DNA from: Neomegalonema sp.
GTDB taxonomy: Bacteria > Pseudomonadota > Alphaproteobacteria > Rhodobacterales > Rhodobacteraceae
Assembly (NCBI GenBank): GCA_022760355.1
Contig: JALEGB010000076.1
Coordinates: 1-33,659 of the forward strand
DNA length: 33,659 nucleotides
Direction: 5' to 3'
The notes below the pieces were generated by a model. The model saw only the letters and a list, made by a program, of their open reading frames with translations, ran no database searches and was not told the DNA's origin. The position numbers and the translations under genes are program-made. Positions 9,902 through 17,409 of this stretch are shown piece after piece; the stretch's first letter is position 1, and each line of letters starts with the position of its first letter.

Positions 9902-10719
9902 GCTGCGCCCTCTTCGATTTCGGCGCCAAACCGCGCGAGGCTTTCAACAAGCTGCTCCGGCCGCTCCGCAGGCAGCAGGTGGCCCGCATTCGCCCATTCT
10001 TCCCGACGCAGTGACGGAATGCGGGCGGACAGCCGCTCAACGACATCCAGATCCAGGAAAACACGATCCTGCAGACCTGTGATCGAGAGTACGGGCAGCG
10101 CCAACCGTTCATACGGCAAGTCCCAATCGGCGGAAGCCGCGTGGCGCATCAAATTCGCATGCCCGTGCGCCGGGTCCAATGGCGCGTAGCCCCCTTTCAA
10201 AAAATTCGATCGCTGAGCGGCGGCGAACTCCTGATTAACGAGCAGCGGGAACAAGGCGTCCAAGAACAGCGATACGCCGCCCGCCGCCACGATTTGCGGC
10301 ATCGCGTCATTCACCCAGGCGATCCGCGGCCCAATTTCTCGCAGCGTGTTGAGGAACACGAGGCCAGCAGCCGGCGCGCCGGCCAGATGCGCTTGCGCGG
10401 CGAAGAGCCCGCCGATCGACAGGCCGACAAAGACCGGCTTCTGCGGCGCAACCTCGCCCATCAGCGCAACGAGATCATCGACGATCAGCCGCGGCGTCAG
10501 CTCCTGTTCGGGCGCGAAGTCCGACCCATCCTGCCCTCGGAAATTATAGCTGAGCGAACCAAACCCCTTGCTGCGCAATGCGGGCGCGACCACCGCTTCC
10601 CAACTCCGCAAGCTGCCGGTCAAAGCGTTGACAAAAACGAACGTTGGCGCGCCGGCTCGGCTGGGCGCCGCATGCTCGTACAGAACGTGATCCGCGTCTG
10701 AAATCTTGAAGTAGGCCAT
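9898..10719 (-). CDS. Alpha/beta hydrolase (3-oxoadipate enol-lactonase-like)
   Basis: The 273-aa product has the alpha/beta hydrolase fold. The nucleophile elbow is GLSIGG (99-104) with Ser101, and the likely acid and base of the triad are Asp218 (in GLQDRVF) and His247 (in NAGHLLP). The overall layout resembles PcaD-type enol-lactonases and related esterases. The usual HG oxyanion motif before the first helix reads NALTGS here (about 31-36), an unusual substitution. There are no other aromatic-degradation genes nearby, so a true PcaD role is doubtful. GGGAGGG lies six bases before the ATG. It is the first gene of an operon with the overlapping EamA transporter, which suggests the hydrolase makes or consumes the transported compound; this is inference. 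Confidence 0.9.
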   Translation of the reverse strand: MAYFKISDADHVLYEHAAPSRAGAPTFVFVNALTGSLRSWEAVVAPALRSKGFGSLSYNFRGQDGSDFAPEQELTPRLIVDDLVALMGEVAPQKPVFVGLSIGGLFAAQAHLAGAPAAGLVFLNTLREIGPRIAWVNDAMPQIVAAGGVSLFLDALFPLLVNQEFAAAQRSNFLKGGYAPLDPAHGHANLMRHAASADWDLPYERLALPVLSITGLQDRVFLDLDVVERLSARIPSLRREEWANAGHLLPAERPEQLVESLARFGAEIEEGAA

Positions 10720-10862
10720 AAGTCGCCCTCCCAGAATGCATTATTATGCTTCTCCCCGAGACTCCGGGGGCTATCGCTACAAAATCAAACCTTTTAAATC
10801 GTGAGAAGGGGAAAAACTGCAGACCTATTCTTCCGCCGCCCCTCGGCTCTCCCCGTCCGCTG

Positions 10863-10907
10863 GAAAAACAATACGCCCCGCGGAAGATAAGCATCCGCGA
10901 GGCGTAT
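10863..10907 (-). terminator. Intrinsic terminator, minus strand
   Basis: ATACGCCCCGCGG (10871-10883) pairs with CCGCGAGGCGTAT (10895-10907), a 13-base stem with one mismatch. Read on the minus strand it is followed by TGTTTTT. It ends the transcript of the exported Ala-rich protein gene at 11024-11785. Two more hairpins lie between that gene and this terminator, CGCCGCGA/TCGCGGCG (10911-10928) and AAGCGGGC/GCCCGCTT (about 10995-11014). Confidence 0.8.
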
Positions 10908-11023
10908 GATCGCCGCGAAATCGCGGCGTGACCGGGCCATCCCCACTTACGGGCGCTGAGCGCACCGCGCCATTCTGGCGATTGGGTCAGGCTAAAGCGG
11001 GCTTCTGCCCGCTTGGTCTGATG

Positions 11024-11785
11024 TTAGTGGGCCGGAATTTTGACACCCTCGAACTCCCAGACCTCGGGAGCTGGCGCTGCGGTCGGCATTTTCGTCGGCT
11101 TTGCGTGCTCTGCTCCCTTACGAAGCGCGCCGATCGTAGCGGTTTCGATCGCAGCGGCGACAGCGCTCGGCGGCGTGTCGACCTTCATGCTCGACGTCAT
11201 CGTTGTCGCAACGCCGACCATTCCGCCCATCGCTTTCGCGATCCACGTCTTCGGCATCATCTCCATTTTTTTCGGCGATACGTCTGGCTTCTTCGCCGAT
11301 GCGCCGTTCGCCGCAAGATGCTGCTTCATGACCTTTTCGCTCGGCATTTCCGCGCCGGCATAGCCAGAACCGATCGCAGCGAGCTTCTTGTCGCCTTTAA
11401 CCGGCGCACGCTTTTCAATCACCTTACCGCTTGGGGCGCTTTCCCAAGCCTGCAAGTGGGCGCCGAACTTCTTCAGTACGGGCGCCGCCGCGACATTGTT
11501 CGACTTGCTCGCCGATTCGGCCCGGGCCATTGCATCGTCCGACTTCAGGGCCCCCGCCTTCGGGGCCTCCGACTTAATCGCCGCGGGGCGCTTGACAGTG
11601 GGCTCGACAACAGCCGGCGCTTTTGCTGCAGCTTTGGGCGCGGCCTTCGCCTCCGCCTCCTTGCTCGATGAGACAGACTTGGCGGCGACAGGCGCCGCCT
11701 CCGGTGAAGGAAGTACAGGCGCGCGATCATTCGCCATTGCGCCAAGAGGAAGTGCAATAAATGCAGCGGTCAAAAGACGTTTCAT
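11024..11785 (-). CDS. Exported Ala/Lys/Pro-rich protein, unknown
   Basis: The 253-aa product starts with a short signal peptide (MKRLLTAAFIALPLGAMA, cleavage before NDRAP) and continues as a low-complexity Ala/Lys/Pro/Ser-rich chain up to about residue 110, likely disordered in the periplasm. The second half carries Met-rich pieces (KKMEMMPKTWIAKAMGGMVGVATTMTSSMK) and ends in VWEFEGVKIPAH. I do not recognise a family. The ATG at 11785 has GGAGG seven bases upstream; the preceding GTG is less likely. It is a single-gene unit with an AT-rich upstream region and a good terminator. Composition bias means frame choice matters, but the signal peptide, ribosome binding site and terminator support this strand. 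Confidence 0.8.
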   Translation of the reverse strand: MKRLLTAAFIALPLGAMANDRAPVLPSPEAAPVAAKSVSSSKEAEAKAAPKAAAKAPAVVEPTVKRPAAIKSEAPKAGALKSDDAMARAESASKSNNVAAAPVLKKFGAHLQAWESAPSGKVIEKRAPVKGDKKLAAIGSGYAGAEMPSEKVMKQHLAANGASAKKPDVSPKKMEMMPKTWIAKAMGGMVGVATTMTSSMKVDTPPSAVAAAIETATIGALRKGAEHAKPTKMPTAAPAPEVWEFEGVKIPAH

Positions 11786-12083
11786 CACGTCGCCTCCGTG
11801 GTTGAGACACAGCGACAGGTAACGATAAAATAGATAACAAATTCTACACGCGGCAGAAGCAACTTTACAAAACCACAGATATTATTGAGCAACCACTACT
11901 CACGCTATTAATTAATTCAAACGAACTTTAATTAACGTAAACGACAACGAAATACGTCTTAATTCCAAACAACCGCAGAAGCAGACTGGGTCAAAACAAC
12001 GCCAATCTCGGGCAATCTGTGGAGTTTTGGGGCGCCTGAGCTTGAAAACCTTAACGGATCACGCATCTCGGCTGCGATAAATG
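11786..12083. other. AT-rich intergenic region upstream of the exported Ala-rich protein gene
   Basis: This 298-base stretch holds no gene. It is much richer in A/T than its surroundings, with TTAATTAATT at about 11909-11918 and TTAATTAACG at about 11932-11941. It probably holds the promoter for the minus-strand gene ending at 11024. TTAATTAACG recurs at about 29394-29403, in the promoter region of another minus-strand gene. I could not place a convincing -35/-10 pair or a full CtrA site (TTAA-N7-TTAA). Confidence 0.5.
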
Positions 12084-12160
12084 TGGTACCGCCTTCCCGG
12101 TTCGAACGGGAGACCTCTAGATCCACAATCTAGCGCTCTAACCAACTGAGCTAAGGCGGC
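12084..12160 (-). tRNA. tRNA-His (GTG) of the derived alphaproteobacterial type
   Basis: On the minus strand this folds as a standard tRNA with anticodon GTG, T-arm GTTCGAAC and encoded CCA (12084-12086). The discriminator is A73, and position 1 G faces U72. Canonical bacterial tRNA-His has an extra G-1 pairing C73. The G1/U72/A73 arrangement is the known derived state in a large group of Alphaproteobacteria that use a divergent histidyl-tRNA synthetase. The genomic base at -1 is G but would face A73, so it cannot form the canonical pair. Confidence 0.96.
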
Positions 12161-12258
12161 CCAACGAGCGATTGACGTAACCCTCTGTTGCGCGCGATGC
12201 AAGATCCGATCGGCGCCTGCGCCACGATATTTTTCAGTTTCAGGAGCGAGCAGCCCTT

Positions 12259-12492
12259 ATGCCGGAACAAAAACAACGCCGCCACAGTGATTCCCTTAGC
12301 CCTGACCTTCTGGATGGCGAAGCTGGCGCCCTGCAAATCGGACCAACGGAGCTGGGGATGGTGCGCCTGATCATCACGACCCAATCTGGCGTCCTGGAAC
12401 TGGACTACCCGCCCGAAGAGGCCAAGGAAATCGCCCAAGAGCTGACCGCCGCCGCCGAGCTCGCAGCAAGATCGGAGCGAAAAACGCGATAA
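12259..12492 (+). CDS. Small conserved cytosolic protein (DUF6324-like)
   Basis: The 77-aa product is acidic in its second half and has no signal or membrane helix. The core reads LQIGPTELGMVRLIITTQSGVLELDYPPEEAKEIAQELTAAAELA, cited here by its ends: an IGPT-MVRL beta segment followed by a PPEEAKEIAQEL helix. This matches my memory of short alphaproteobacterial proteins annotated as DUF6324; that name is unverified. A GGAG about 13 bases upstream of the ATG is a poorly spaced ribosome site. It sits 98 bases from tRNA-His and 67 bases before the PAS protein gene, possibly cotranscribed with it. No function is known. Confidence 0.7.
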   Translation: MPEQKQRRHSDSLSPDLLDGEAGALQIGPTELGMVRLIITTQSGVLELDYPPEEAKEIAQELTAAAELAARSERKTR

Positions 12493-12559
12493 CCAGCGGG
12501 TTGAAGCGGTTAGTCTCGCTCCTGGCACGAATCTCGCAAGCGGCGCAGCCAGGCCGCAG

Positions 12560-13990
12560 ATGCACGTCGGCCATGAAAGGGAGCCGCCGCGCATGCCGCA
12601 AGACCAGGCGCAAAATGACCGCATTGTCTGGATCTGGGACTTGGAGACCCGGAAGATTCCGGCTGCGAGCCCGGCGGCGATGGAGATCTGGGGGTGTGAC
12701 AGCCTGCCGGAACTGACCATGCGGATGTTCCCGCCGAATCACACGCTGACGATCATCGCTGCTCAAGCCGACGCCGAACTCGACGAAACTCAACCCTTTA
12801 TCGAGATCACTTGCGATCTGGCTGGGCGCAAGGGCCTTCAGATTCGAATTGATCGCCCCGCCGGGCGACATCTGCTCCGGTTCTACATCCGCACGCCAGA
12901 GCCAAGCCCCGGCCCGGATCCGGTGGACCCGAAAGCGGCGTTCGACGCCGCCCCCGTTGCGATGTCGATCCTCGACTCGCAAGGGAATGTATTGAAGGAC
13001 AATGACGCGGCCAGCGCCCTGTTCGGCGCGCGCGCCGCCCGTCGCTGGCAATCGCGTCACGTCTCCCGCGACGCTCAAAATGCGGGGCGCGCGCTCACCC
13101 ATGCGCGGCAACATGGCGGCGACAGCTACACCGCCTCTCTCAGTTCCCCCTCGGCCCAGCGGCGCATGACCATATCGTTGAGCCGACTTGCACCCGGCTC
13201 AAATGGCGAACCGCAATTCCTCGCCACCGCGATGCCGATCCTCGAGGACGAAATCCAGGCCTTTAGCGGCAACGCCGCCGAGATCGCGCTTCAATCTGCG
13301 CCCGAGGGCGTCGCCGTTTTCTCGCTGGAAACCAGCGCGATGCTTTACGCCAATCACGTCGCCGCCGAAATCGCCGATGCGTTCAAGGGCCCCATCGCGC
13401 CCGAGACGACGCTTCAGACCATCTTCCCTGCGGACGCCGAATCGCTGCGCGAGGCGCGCAATGAAATGATCATCGACCCGCTCCGGCGCGTCCGTCCACT
13501 GACGCTGACGCATCCGGAGCAAGCGGCGGGCCCCAAGCTCAATGTCCGCGCGACAATCGGGCTATGGCGCGAAGAAATGGCGCTGTTCTTATGGATCGAC
13601 AGCGCCGAGCCAGCCGCCGCCGCCCCGCCGCCGACGGACGGTGCAGCGGCCCCAGGGCCGGCGCCTCAGCCATCCGCGCCCGCTCAGCCGCCTGAGGACG
13701 CGCCGGAGGTTCGGCGCGACGCAAATGACGCAAATGACGCAAATACCGCGAACCGCGACTCGCTCAGGCGTATTGAGCGCGCCGGCCTGATTGCGCGCGC
13801 AAGCCATGCGCTGCGCACCAGCGTCACCTCCGCGCGCGGGTTCGCGGAGCTGCTCCTGCAACAGCGCCAACCAGCCGAGCAACAACGCGAAAGCCTCGGG
13901 GCGATCCTCGATGCGACCGATGAGCTGCGCGCGACGCTGGAGACGTTCCTGGCGACCCTGTCGGAAATCGAGCAAGAGCACGATCCCTGA
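12560..13990 (+). CDS. PAS protein with degenerate histidine-kinase dimerisation domain, no ATPase domain
   Basis: The 476-aa product is cytosolic. It has PAS-like regions at about residues 20-110, 125-225 (AAFDAAPVAMSILDSQGNVL) and 240-345 (LQSAPEGVAVFSLETSAMLYAN), then an Ala/Pro-rich linker with a DANDANDAN repeat. The end (about 400-476) looks like a histidine-kinase HisKA helix pair: ASHALRTSVTSARGFAELLLQ with His416. The usual SHELRTPL box is altered at two sites (E to A, P to S). There is no HATPase domain; only about 80 bases follow before the convergent serA stop, so it is not simply cut by a nearby frameshift. It may be a phosphotransfer scaffold or a partner of another kinase. The start could also be the ATG at 12593, preceded by GGGAG. 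Confidence 0.82.
   Translation: MHVGHEREPPRMPQDQAQNDRIVWIWDLETRKIPAASPAAMEIWGCDSLPELTMRMFPPNHTLTIIAAQADAELDETQPFIEITCDLAGRKGLQIRIDRPAGRHLLRFYIRTPEPSPGPDPVDPKAAFDAAPVAMSILDSQGNVLKDNDAASALFGARAARRWQSRHVSRDAQNAGRALTHARQHGGDSYTASLSSPSAQRRMTISLSRLAPGSNGEPQFLATAMPILEDEIQAFSGNAAEIALQSAPEGVAVFSLETSAMLYANHVAAEIADAFKGPIAPETTLQTIFPADAESLREARNEMIIDPLRRVRPLTLTHPEQAAGPKLNVRATIGLWREEMALFLWIDSAEPAAAAPPPTDGAAAPGPAPQPSAPAQPPEDAPEVRRDANDANDANTANRDSLRRIERAGLIARASHALRTSVTSARGFAELLLQQRQPAEQQRESLGAILDATDELRATLETFLATLSEIEQEHDP
13718..13744 (+). repeat. Three tandem copies of a 9-base repeat
   Basis: GACGCAAAT is repeated three times without change inside the linker of the PAS protein, encoding Asp-Ala-Asn three times. 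The nine-base unit allows copy-number change without a frameshift. Confidence 0.9.
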
Positions 13991-14030
13991 GGATGACGTG
14001 CGCCGCCGAGGCCAGCCGAATCGCTGCGCC

Positions 14031-14075
14031 CCCCAGCGGCGCGCGCTTCTAGGGCCCCAGCGGCGAGCGCTTCTA
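14031..14075. repeat. 21-base imperfect tandem repeat at the 3' end of serA
   Basis: CCCCAGCGGCG(C/A)GCGCTTCTA occurs at 14031-14051 and 14055-14075 with one mismatch. The second copy contains the serA stop codon (14073-14075), so the repeat looks like a local duplication of the gene end in the gap between convergent genes. Confidence 0.85.
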
Positions 14076-15668
14076 AATTGAGAAGCTGACCTGCTCGGCC
14101 CGGTTCACCTCCGGCAATGCGCGCAATTTCGCGAGCTGAGCCTCAGTGATTGGCGCATCCAGGCCGATCAGCGTGATCGCTTCGCCGCCAGGCGCCGATC
14201 GCCCAAGCGCGAAGGTGGCGATGTTCACGCCCTCCTCGCCCAGCGCAGCGCCCAGCGCGCCGACAAATCCGGGCTGATCGTCATTGGTCGTATACAGCAT
14301 GTGCGCGTAAGGCTGCGCATCCATCGCGACGCCCTTCACCTCAATGATCCGCGGCCGCCCGTCACTATACACAGCGCCGGCGACCGAACGCGTCACCTTA
14401 TCGGTCGAAATGCTCAGCCGCATAAACGCGTCCCGCGACCCAGCCTGATCCCGCCGGGTCTCAGAAATACGCACCCCACGCTCCCGCGCCAGCAATGGCG
14501 CGGACACCATATTCACGCGTTCACCCAACTGCGGCTTCAAGACTGCGGCCAACGCGGCGGCGGTCAGCGGCTTCAGGTTAAGTTCACTGACGGCGCCGGC
14601 ATACTCGATATCAACCGCATTAATCGGCTCCTTGGTCAGCTGTCCGGCAAAGCCGCCCAGCACATCAGCCACCGTGATCCAAGGCTGAAGGATCGGCGCC
14701 TCCTCCGCCGACACCGACGGCGCGTTCAGCGCGTTCGACACCGCGCCGGTCAGCAGGTAGTCGCACATCTGCTCCGCAACTTGCAGCGCGACTTTTTCCT
14801 GCGCCTCCGCCGTCGACGCCCCAAGATGCGGCGTCACCACAACATTGTCGACGTCGAACAACGGGTTCTCCCGCGCCGGCTCCTCGGCGAAAACATCAAA
14901 CGCTGCGCCAGCCAATCGGCCTTCCCGCACAGCATCGGCCACCGCCGCCTCATCGACCAGCCCGCCGCGCGCGCAGTTGATCAGCCGGGCGCCGGGTTTG
15001 ATCTGCGCAATGCGCTCCGCCGACAGCAGATTCGCCGTCTGCTCCGTTCGCGGCAAATGCAACGTGATAAAGTCTGCGCGCGCCAAAAGATCCTCAAGCG
15101 CGTCCAGCTTTTCGACGCCCAACTCCTTCGCGCGCTCGAGGGTCAAGAACGGATCGAAAGCGACAACCCGCATTTTCAGGCCGATGGCCCGGTTGGCGAC
15201 GATCGCCCCAATATTGCCGCAACCGATCACGCCCAGCGTCTTGCCGGTGATCTCGGCGCCGGTGAACTTGCTCTTTTCCCATTTGCCAGCGCGGGTGGAG
15301 GCGTCGGCGGCAGGGATGCGCCGCGCGACGGAGAACAACATCGCGATCGCGTGCTCCGCCGTCGTCACCGAATTGCCGAATGGCGTGTTCATGACCACAA
15401 CGCCTTTGGCGGACGCAGCCGCCAGATCGACATTATCAACGCCGATCCCGGCCCGACCGATGACTTTCAGCGACTCTGCTTGCGCGAGAATCTCCGGCGT
15501 CACTTTCGTCGCGGATCGGATGGCCAAGCCATCATAGGCGCCGATCACACGGGCCAGCGCCTCGGGGTCCTTGCCGAGGTCAGGCGCAAACTCAACGTCA
15601 ACGCCGCGGGCGCGAAAGATCTCAACCGCATCGGTCGAGAGTTTATCTGAGATAAGAACTTTAGGCAT
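14073..15668 (-). CDS. serA: D-3-phosphoglycerate dehydrogenase SerA, long form
   Basis: SerA oxidises 3-phosphoglycerate to 3-phosphohydroxypyruvate, the first step of serine synthesis. The 531-aa product is the long form. It has substrate and Rossmann domains with GCGNIG (149-154), catalytic Arg234 (CARGG), the acid within AEEP (261-264) and His281 (HLGAST). An intervening ASB-type domain (about 310-440) and a C-terminal ACT domain (about 455-531, DDQPGFVGALGAALGEEGVN) follow; the ACT domain commonly binds serine for feedback control. GGAG lies five bases before the ATG. It follows serC by 150 bases on the same strand, so the two steps of the pathway are adjacent and probably cotranscribed. 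Confidence 0.97.
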   Translation of the reverse strand: MPKVLISDKLSTDAVEIFRARGVDVEFAPDLGKDPEALARVIGAYDGLAIRSATKVTPEILAQAESLKVIGRAGIGVDNVDLAAASAKGVVVMNTPFGNSVTTAEHAIAMLFSVARRIPAADASTRAGKWEKSKFTGAEITGKTLGVIGCGNIGAIVANRAIGLKMRVVAFDPFLTLERAKELGVEKLDALEDLLARADFITLHLPRTEQTANLLSAERIAQIKPGARLINCARGGLVDEAAVADAVREGRLAGAAFDVFAEEPARENPLFDVDNVVVTPHLGASTAEAQEKVALQVAEQMCDYLLTGAVSNALNAPSVSAEEAPILQPWITVADVLGGFAGQLTKEPINAVDIEYAGAVSELNLKPLTAAALAAVLKPQLGERVNMVSAPLLARERGVRISETRRDQAGSRDAFMRLSISTDKVTRSVAGAVYSDGRPRIIEVKGVAMDAQPYAHMLYTTNDDQPGFVGALGAALGEEGVNIATFALGRSAPGGEAITLIGLDAPITEAQLAKLRALPEVNRAEQVSFSI

Positions 15669-15818
15669 GGGAGCTCCGGAATCTTACTGGCTGGGCCAGA
15701 TGCTCCGAGCGACCGCACGCGGCGCGAAGATCCGCGCCGGGGAGGCCCCGGCGCTATCAATTGACCTTCAGAGGCGTGGATACGCCGGCGCCGGGCTGCA
15801 CGCTCGGGCGGTCAAACG

Positions 15819-16994
15819 CTAGACGAGTTCACTCTTGGCGGTCGCGAACGCCCAATCGAGCCAAGGCGTCAGAGCCTCAACGTCGGACGTTTCAACCGTT
15901 CCGCCGCACCAAATCCGCAAACCGGCCGGCGCATCGCGATAACCGTTCACGTCATAGGCGACGTTTTCGGCCTCAAGCAGCTCCGCCATCCGTTTTGCAA
16001 ACGCCTTTTGCGCCTTTGCGTCCAACGCGGCCACCACCGGATCGACAACCTTCAGGCACACTGAGGTGTTCGAGCGCTCATCAGCGCGCTCGGCGAGGTT
16101 TTCAACCCAGCCGGTTTGGTCAATCCATCGCTGCAGCGCAGCCGAGTTCGCATCGGCGCGCGCGCAGATTCCCTCCAGGCCGCCAACGCTTTCACACCAT
16201 TCCAGCGCATCCACATAATCCGCGACGCACAGCATCGACGGCGTATTGATCGTGCTGCCGGTGAAGATTTCCGCGTTCAGCTTGCCGCCTTTGGTCAGGC
16301 GAAAGATTTTCGGCAGCGGCCGCGGCGGCGCGTAAGATTCGAGCCGGCCCACCGCGCGCGGCGACAGGGCGATAACCCCATGAGCCGCTTCGCCGCCCAA
16401 CACCTTCTGCCAAGAGAACGTCACAACATCGAGCTTCGACCAATCCAGCTTCTGCGCGAAGGCCGCCGAAGTCGCGTCACAGATGACGATCCGATCCGGA
16501 TTATCGGCGATCCAATCAGCGTTGGGAACCCGCACGCCGGATGTGGTGCCATTCCAGCAGAAGACGAGATCAGCATCGTCGCGCACCTGATCGAGCGCCG
16601 GAAGCGCGCCGTAGGGGGCCTCCAGAACCCGCGCATCGTCCAGCTTCAGCTGCTTCATCGCATCCGTGACCCAGCCGGCGCCGAAGCTTTCCCACGCCAA
16701 CAGATCCACCGGCCGCGCGCCGAGCATGTGCCACATCGCCATTTCGACGGCGCCGGTGTCCGACGCCGGAACGATGCCGAAGATCCAATCCTCTGGCGCG
16801 CCCAGCAGGGCTTTCGTTTGATCTATGGCGGACTTCAGCTGCGCTTTCGGCCCTTTCGCGCGATGGGAGCGACCGAGCATCGCCTTCGCGGCGACGGCTT
16901 CAATCGACCAGCCAGGGCGTTTCGGACATGGGCCTGACGAAAAACACGGATTAGACGGCCGGATTTCCGGCCGAGCTTGCGCTGTTGCGCTCAT
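15819..16994 (-). CDS. serC: Phosphoserine aminotransferase SerC
   Basis: SerC transfers an amino group from glutamate to 3-phosphohydroxypyruvate, giving O-phosphoserine; it uses pyridoxal phosphate. The 391-aa product shows the alphaproteobacterial-type start (RPSNPCFSSGPCPKRPGW), a substrate/cofactor loop ASDTGAVEMAMW (about 77-88), cofactor Asp173 (CDATSAA) and the Schiff-base lysine Lys197 in SWQKVLGGE. The ATG at 16994 is chosen because family similarity begins there; the frame stays open upstream but is non-conserved and covers the leader. GGAG lies seven bases before the ATG and is paired in the predicted leader hairpin. First gene of the serC-serA operon. Confidence 0.96.
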   Translation of the reverse strand: MSATAQARPEIRPSNPCFSSGPCPKRPGWSIEAVAAKAMLGRSHRAKGPKAQLKSAIDQTKALLGAPEDWIFGIVPASDTGAVEMAMWHMLGARPVDLLAWESFGAGWVTDAMKQLKLDDARVLEAPYGALPALDQVRDDADLVFCWNGTTSGVRVPNADWIADNPDRIVICDATSAAFAQKLDWSKLDVVTFSWQKVLGGEAAHGVIALSPRAVGRLESYAPPRPLPKIFRLTKGGKLNAEIFTGSTINTPSMLCVADYVDALEWCESVGGLEGICARADANSAALQRWIDQTGWVENLAERADERSNTSVCLKVVDPVVAALDAKAQKAFAKRMAELLEAENVAYDVNGYRDAPAGLRIWCGGTVETSDVEALTPWLDWAFATAKSELV

Positions 16995-17000
16995 GGACCT

Positions 17001-17054
17001 GCTCCATGTGGGGGCGAGTGCTGCTGAGCGACGCCCCTCTCGCCCTAACGGAGC
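17001..17054 (-). ncRNA. serC leader hairpin (serC RNA motif-like), covers the ribosome binding site
   Basis: In the minus-strand transcript, GCTCC (17054-17050) pairs with GGAGC (17005-17001), which contains the serC Shine-Dalgarno. Inside, GGGCGAG (17045-17039) pairs perfectly with CTCGCCC (17018-17012). The two stems make an extended hairpin that ends six bases before the ATG. A conserved RNA element called the serC motif is known upstream of serC in Alphaproteobacteria; position and architecture fit, but I have not matched the consensus base by base. Masking the ribosome site suggests translational control of serine synthesis. Confidence 0.65.
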
Positions 17055-17069
17055 GCGCGCCCGCCGACC

Positions 17070-17098
17070 GTAGTCAGGAACGGACCGCGCACTGTCAA
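17070..17098 (-). promoter_or_regulatory. Candidate serC promoter
   Basis: On the minus strand, TTGACA (17098-17093) is a perfect -35 hexamer. At 17 bases spacing the -10 position reads GACTAC (17075-17070), which is poor. A start near 17063 would place the leader hairpin about ten bases from the 5' end, which fits a leader-controlled mRNA. Confidence 0.45.
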
Positions 17099-17409
17099 GC
17101 GCATTTTGGTCGGAGCGGCCGGCGAGCAATCGGGCGATCCGCCGCCCTATCAAGCCATGCGGGCAATCTCTGCGCGCCAAACAGCGCGCGGATACTTCAC
17201 ATGGCGCCCGGCGGCAATACATCCAACGCCGCCTTTACCCGCGCTTTGCGCGCAAAAACAACCGCAGCGCCTCGGGACACAATAACGCCAAGCTAGCCAA
17301 AAAATAACAAGAAACCGAAAATTATCACAATTTACCAAAAATATAAAACCTTCAGAAACTCAGGTCAGAGAAGCTTAAAAACAATATAAAAAACGACTGG
17401 AGGCAGGCT
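17099..17409. other. Divergent intergenic region between serC and the binding-protein gene
   Basis: No gene is supported here. The serC side is GC-rich. The part from about 17280 to 17400 is strongly A-rich on the plus strand (runs such as CCAAAAAATAACAAG and AACAATATAAAAAACG) and probably holds the promoter and unstructured 5' leader of the binding-protein gene. I could not fix a -35/-10 pair. Confidence 0.5.

Noticed and set aside
9898..10719. Calling the alpha/beta hydrolase a true PcaD of the beta-ketoadipate pathway
   Set aside because: No other pca genes nearby, and the HG oxyanion motif is replaced; only the fold and triad are supported.
10928..11671. A 247-aa frame on the plus strand opposite the Ala-rich exported protein
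   Set aside because: Very Arg-rich, no signal or ribosome site. The minus strand has a signal peptide, a good GGAGG ribosome site and a terminator.
11900..11960. CtrA-type sites (TTAA-N7-TTAA) in the AT-rich region
   Set aside because: Several TTAA words occur, but none at the seven-base spacing needed for a full site.
14301..15650. A 449-aa open frame on the plus strand
   Set aside because: Entirely antisense to serA, Arg/His/Gln-rich and without motifs; a codon-bias shadow.
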